Positions 6,455 to 9,126 of a stretch of 9,126 bases of DNA are shown piece after piece. The translations under genes and the position numbers were made by a program. Location of the stretch: positions 1 through 9,126 of the forward strand of contig JAGWSK010000516.1 in NCBI GenBank assembly GCA_028869355.1, written 5' to 3'. Positions within the stretch are counted from its first letter, which is position 1. Each line of letters begins with the position of its first letter. Origin of the DNA: Alphaproteobacteria bacterium. GTDB lineage: Bacteria > Pseudomonadota > Alphaproteobacteria > Micropepsales > Micropepsaceae. The notes under the pieces were generated by a model. That model was not told the origin of the DNA. It did no database searches and saw only the letters and a program-made list of their open reading frames with translations.

Positions 6455-6749
6455 CGATTGAGTTTGCCCCAGCTTCCGCTGCTTGCCAACTGCGTAAACG
6501 TCTCACCAAAGCAGGATGTTTGAACAGACGTTTGGATTTCTGACGACTGTTCGGTGAGATCACGGTCCTGCGAAAATATCATTGTACAACAACGAGTTAA
6601 TTTGATGCTGCGGAAGCCGGATTTTGCCCTTGTGCGGGGTCAGGCCGAGAGGTAAACGAATCCCTAAGGGGGCGCATCCAGACCGGCTGCGCAGGGCCAG
6701 AACGGCCAGTCATCAGATCGATGACGATGATCGGGTCAGGGACTGCGGC
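6455..6749. other. Intergenic region between dsbB and the YgjP-like gene
   Basis: This 295-bp gap between divergent genes is the largest non-coding stretch in the window. It holds the nested inverted repeats listed separately (6496-6559), an AT-rich island at about 6571-6606 with an 8-bp palindrome TTGTACAA (6582-6589), and a possible long-range stem (6609-6620 with 6683-6693). The AT-rich island is the likely promoter zone for one or both genes, but I could not assign convincing -35/-10 pairs. The GC-rich part from 6607 to 6749 would be the 5' UTR of the plus-strand gene. Reading frames crossing this part on both strands look like shadows. Confidence 0.6.
6496..6559 (-). repeat. Two overlapping, mutually exclusive inverted repeats upstream of dsbB
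   Basis: AAACGTCT (6496-6503) is the exact reverse complement of AGACGTTT (6526-6533). TCTCACC (6501-6507) is the exact reverse complement of GGTGAGA (6553-6559). The two left arms share 6501-6503, so only one stem can fully form at a time. They lie about 42-105 nt upstream of the dsbB ATG, probably within its leader. This could be a switchable RNA or a pair of operators; no U-tract or start-site masking is obvious. Confidence 0.5.
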
Positions 6750-7532
6750 ATGAACGTGCACAGAAAAAGAAATCGCGAAGAAAGCAGCTTCACGCCGGCT
6801 CGACGGATCAAGCGAGAGCTTCTCAAGATCGAAGGCAAAACCGTCGAAGTGATTCTGCGCACGAATCCACGCGCGCGACGTTTTATTGTCAAAGTTGATC
6901 CATCCACCGGCGAAGTCTCCGTCGTTGCTCCAACGATTCGTTCTCTTGACCGCGCGTTCGATTTTGCACGCAAGGAGAGAAGCTGGATCGCCGGGCGGCT
7001 CGCCACGATTCCAGAGCCCGTTCATCTTGAGCTTGGCGCGACGATCATGTTTCGCGGCAGCGATTATGTCATTCGGTCCGGCGAAGGACGCCGAACGCCG
7101 GTGTGGATTGACCGGGATGCGCTGCGCCCGACCATTCGGGTGACCGGCAGCGCCGAACATTCGTCGCGCCGTGTGCTCGATTGGCTGAAACGCGAAGCGC
7201 GGCGCAAGATCGACGAACGGGTGATGTTCTATGCAGTCCAGCTTGGCGTTCGGCCGCGCCGGATCACCATTCGCGACACATCGAGCCGCTGGGGATCATG
7301 TTCCTCTGCCAGAAGCCTGTCGTTCTCGTGGCGGCTGATTCTCGCGCCGCCGGCGGTGCTCGATTACGTGGTCGCGCATGAAGTGGCGCATTTGCGCGAA
7401 CTCAATCACAAGCCCCGGTTCTGGCGGCTCGTTGAATCGCTTGGACCCGAGGTCGATTCCAGCCAGGCCTGGCTGTCCGAAAATGGTGCGTTGCTGCACC
7501 GCTACGCGCCGCGCGCCCGCACCCTTCAGTAG
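6750..7532 (+). CDS. YgjP-like zinc metallopeptidase (DUF45/M48-type)
   Basis: This is a predicted soluble zinc metalloprotein of the YgjP/DUF45 family, often annotated as an M48-like metallopeptidase; its physiological substrate is not known. From the ATG at 6750 the protein has 260 residues, near the family norm. The N-terminal half is a basic beta-rich region (VEVILRTNPRARRFIVKVD). The C-terminal half holds the signature RWGSC (about 180-184) and the zinc site HEVAH (210-214), with a likely third ligand H220 in LNHKPRFW. AGGGA lies about 7 nt before the chosen ATG. The same frame is open back to 6624, but that extension is arginine-rich and unlike the family. The 3' end overlaps yggS by 7 bp. 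No signal peptide or membrane segment is seen. Confidence 0.9.
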   Translation: MNVHRKRNREESSFTPARRIKRELLKIEGKTVEVILRTNPRARRFIVKVDPSTGEVSVVAPTIRSLDRAFDFARKERSWIAGRLATIPEPVHLELGATIMFRGSDYVIRSGEGRRTPVWIDRDALRPTIRVTGSAEHSSRRVLDWLKREARRKIDERVMFYAVQLGVRPRRITIRDTSSRWGSCSSARSLSFSWRLILAPPAVLDYVVAHEVAHLRELNHKPRFWRLVESLGPEVDSSQAWLSENGALLHRYAPRARTLQ

Positions 7533-8230
7533 CCTTCACGGGCGCCAAAAATCGCCGTGCCAATGCGCACATGCGTGGCGCCAAAACGGATCGCCGTCTC
7601 GAAGTCATCGCTCATGCCCATGCTGAGGAATTCAAGACCGCATTCGTCCGCGAGTTTCCGCAGCAGCGCAAAATGCAGGGCCGGTTCTTCATCCGGCGGT
7701 GGAATGCACATCAATCCGATCACCGGCAACAGCAATTCATCGCGGCAATGGCGGACAAAATCTACCGTTTCCCTGGGCGCAATCCCGCCCTTCTGCGGCT
7801 CTTGTCCAGTGTTGACCTGGACCAACAGGCGAACAGCGCGCCGTGACCGCTCCAGCTCGTTCTTCAGGACTTCTGCCAGGTGCAGCCGGTCCAACGAATG
7901 CACAACGTCGAACAGTGCCACTGCTTCACGCACTTTGTTTGTTTGCAGCGCTCCGATCAGATGCAGTTCAATTCCGGGGTAGCGCGCCCTGAGTTCCGGC
8001 CATTTGGATTTCGCTTCCTGGACCCGGTTCTCGCCGAATATCCGGTGCCCCGCATCGAGCACCGGAACAATGCGCTCCGCGGGATGAGTTTTGCTGACGG
8101 CTATCAGCCGGATTTCGGCGGCCGGTGCGACGGCAGACCGCCGCGCGGCCTCAATTCGTGCATATACGGACTTGAGGTTTTCCGCGGTCCTAAGCGAAAC
8201 AGTTGCGGGTTCGGAGTTTTGTGATGGCAT
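7526..8230 (-). CDS. yggS: YggS/PLPBP-family pyridoxal phosphate homeostasis protein
   Basis: YggS binds pyridoxal 5'-phosphate in a TIM-barrel fold like alanine racemase but has no known catalytic activity; it buffers cellular PLP and affects amino-acid metabolism. From ATG at 8230 the protein has 234 residues, normal for the family. The PLP-binding lysine is K47 in RLIAVSKTHP. Other family motifs are FGENRVQEA, HLIGALQTNK, LVQVNTGQE, LMCIPPP, the phosphate-binding LSMGMSDDFETAI, and HVRIGTAIFGAR. A TTG at 8257 would add nine residues but is a weaker start. No ATG or GTG follows early enough to give a shorter full-length protein, so the gene must overlap the divergent ThiE-like gene at its 5' end. 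No clear Shine-Dalgarno precedes the ATG. Confidence 0.96.
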   Translation of the reverse strand: MPSQNSEPATVSLRTAENLKSVYARIEAARRSAVAPAAEIRLIAVSKTHPAERIVPVLDAGHRIFGENRVQEAKSKWPELRARYPGIELHLIGALQTNKVREAVALFDVVHSLDRLHLAEVLKNELERSRRAVRLLVQVNTGQEPQKGGIAPRETVDFVRHCRDELLLPVIGLMCIPPPDEEPALHFALLRKLADECGLEFLSMGMSDDFETAIRFGATHVRIGTAIFGAREGY

Positions 8231-8844
8231 CGGATTTGGAGATGGCAAAATTAGCAAGGCTGGCGCGTGCTCTCAATCCTGCCGCGCGCCTTCCGCCGCT
8301 TATACTCCTGACCGACGATGTGCGCTTGCCGGATCCATTTGCCGTGGCCGCCGGCCTGCCGCGTGGCTGTGCGGTCATCCTCAGGCATCGTGACCAGGCG
8401 GCCCGAACAGCGTTGGCGCAGCGCCTGCGGAAAATCACGCATGAACACGACGTGCTGTTGTTGATTTCGCAGGACGCCAGGCTCGCACGCGCCGTGGGCG
8501 CCGATGGTCTGCATTTGCCGGAACGACTCGCCGGCACCGCCGCCCATTGGAAAACTCTGCGACCCAATTGGTTCGTCACCGCTGCGGCCCATTCCGCTGC
8601 ATCTTTGGCCGCGGCTGCCCGTGCACGCGCCGACGCCGTGTTGCTGGCACCGGTGTTTCCAACCCGTAGCCATCCGGAACGCGCATCGCTCGGGGTTTTG
8701 CGCGCCAGCAATATGGCGCGCCAGATTCCCGTGCCCGTCTATGCGCTCGGCGGCGTCAACTGTCGCATCGCGACGCGGTTGACGGGTTCATCGTTCGCCG
8801 GAATTGCTGCGATTGAGGGCTTGGCTGGGACTCATAGCCGGTAA
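8224..8844 (+). CDS. ThiE/TenI-superfamily protein (thiamine phosphate synthase-like)
   Basis: This is a TIM-barrel protein of the thiamine phosphate synthase/TenI superfamily, usually annotated as thiamine phosphate synthase. From ATG at 8224 it has 206 residues. Family landmarks are LTDD (29-32), AVGADGLHLPE (90-100), TAAAHS (119-124), VLLAPVFPTRSHP (139-151) and YALGGV (173-178). By recalled alignment to Bacillus ThiE, the magnesium-binding Asp of the NDD motif is replaced (SQDA, 82-85) and the GQED motif reads PERL, so synthase activity is doubtful. H123 sits where TenI has a catalytic histidine. GGAG lies 7 nt before the chosen ATG; TTG 8203, GTG 8221 and ATG 8242 are other in-frame options. 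Its start overlaps that of divergent yggS and its 3' end overlaps the porin-like gene. Exact function is unknown. Confidence 0.85.
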   Translation: MASDLEMAKLARLARALNPAARLPPLILLTDDVRLPDPFAVAAGLPRGCAVILRHRDQAARTALAQRLRKITHEHDVLLLISQDARLARAVGADGLHLPERLAGTAAHWKTLRPNWFVTAAAHSAASLAAAARARADAVLLAPVFPTRSHPERASLGVLRASNMARQIPVPVYALGGVNCRIATRLTGSSFAGIAAIEGLAGTHSR

Positions 8845-9126
8845 GACAAACCGAGATAGGCGGCATTCATCCGGATATTCGCCAGCCCATCATAAAACGT
8901 TCCGCTGTTGCGAGCGTAATGATACCACTGCCAGCCGCCGGTCAGCTCGATTGCGGACGTAAACAGATAGCCGGCGGTCACCTGATAACCGGTGATGTCG
9001 TAATCCACCGGGCCTGTCGCATGCGCGTTCGACGTTTCCGCACCCAATCGCCACGGGCCCCGTTCGGCAGTGGCGGAAAAATGGTCCCCTTCGGTCGCCG
9101 TGCCCTGCTGCACATCATAAACATTC
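8832..9126 (-). CDS. Outer-membrane beta-barrel protein, porin-like (partial, 5' end off window)
   Basis: The last 97 codons of a gene that enters from the right edge are visible, with stop TGA at 8832-8834. The frame is open to the last base, so the start lies outside the window; a GTG at 9111-9113 is internal. The fragment shows alternating polar/hydrophobic strands rich in Tyr, Trp and Gly (WRLGAETSNA, GYQVTAGYLF, IELTGGWQWYHY, MNAAYLGLSYRL), typical of the last strands of an outer-membrane barrel. It ends in Tyr-Arg-Leu, where many porins end in Phe. The specific family and substrate cannot be told from this piece. Its 3' end overlaps the ThiE-like gene by 13 bp. Confidence 0.7.
   Translation of the reverse strand, partial: NVYDVQQGTATEGDHFSATAERGPWRLGAETSNAHATGPVDYDITGYQVTAGYLFTSAIELTGGWQWYHYARNSGTFYDGLANIRMNAAYLGLSYRL

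Noticed and set aside
6607..6700. Small SRP RNA or tmRNA, suggested by GGGGTCAGGCCGAGAGG
   Set aside because: The conserved GGAAG...GCAGC core of bacterial SRP RNA is missing, and no tRNA-like ends of tmRNA are present.
6624..6749. N-terminal extension of the YgjP-like protein to an ATG at 6624
   Set aside because: The added 42 residues are arginine-rich and unlike the family, and the ATG at 6750 has a better Shine-Dalgarno and gives the usual length.

Overview
The window is a compact, GC-rich stretch of a proteobacterial chromosome, most likely from an alphaproteobacterium. The reasons are the short-form ubiquinone hydroxylase COQ7 directly after a DsbB-type oxidoreductase, the rpmI-rplT-pheS-pheT order, and a yggS gene back to back with a ThiE/TenI-like gene. 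I cannot name a genus from this sequence. I see no transposase, integrase, CRISPR array, tRNA, rRNA, toxin-antitoxin pair or defence cassette. The gene content is core housekeeping, so the interesting features lie in gene arrangement and untranslated regions, not in a new multi-gene system.

Left part (1-4950, minus strand): one probable operon reads right to left as rpmI (L35), rplT (L20), pheS, pheT and msrQ, the last cut by the window edge. The spacing is tight: about 10 nt between rpmI and rplT, a 4-nt ATGA overlap between pheS and pheT, and 12 nt between pheT and msrQ. A plausible sigma70-type promoter at 4858-4886 is followed by a roughly 80-nt leader. This leader holds two strong consecutive hairpins and a Shine-Dalgarno site in a small stem-loop, which makes it a candidate ribosomal-protein autoregulatory leader.

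Middle part (4954-7532): mscL (mechanosensitive channel) runs divergently from rpmI. It converges on a two-gene operon, dsbB-coq7 (minus, ATGA-coupled), which links a quinone-reducing disulfide oxidoreductase to an enzyme of ubiquinone synthesis. A 295-bp intergenic region with nested inverted repeats separates dsbB from a plus-strand YgjP/DUF45-type zinc metallopeptidase gene.

Right part (7526-9126): a yggS/PLP-homeostasis gene (minus) and a ThiE/TenI-superfamily gene (plus) diverge, with start codons that overlap inside the 7-bp sequence ATGGCAT. The ThiE-like protein appears to lack the two magnesium-binding aspartates of true thiamine phosphate synthases. At the right edge is the C-terminal end of an outer-membrane beta-barrel (porin-like) gene on the minus strand.

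All three convergent junctions overlap at their 3' ends (4, 7 and 13 bp), leaving no room for separate intergenic terminators.
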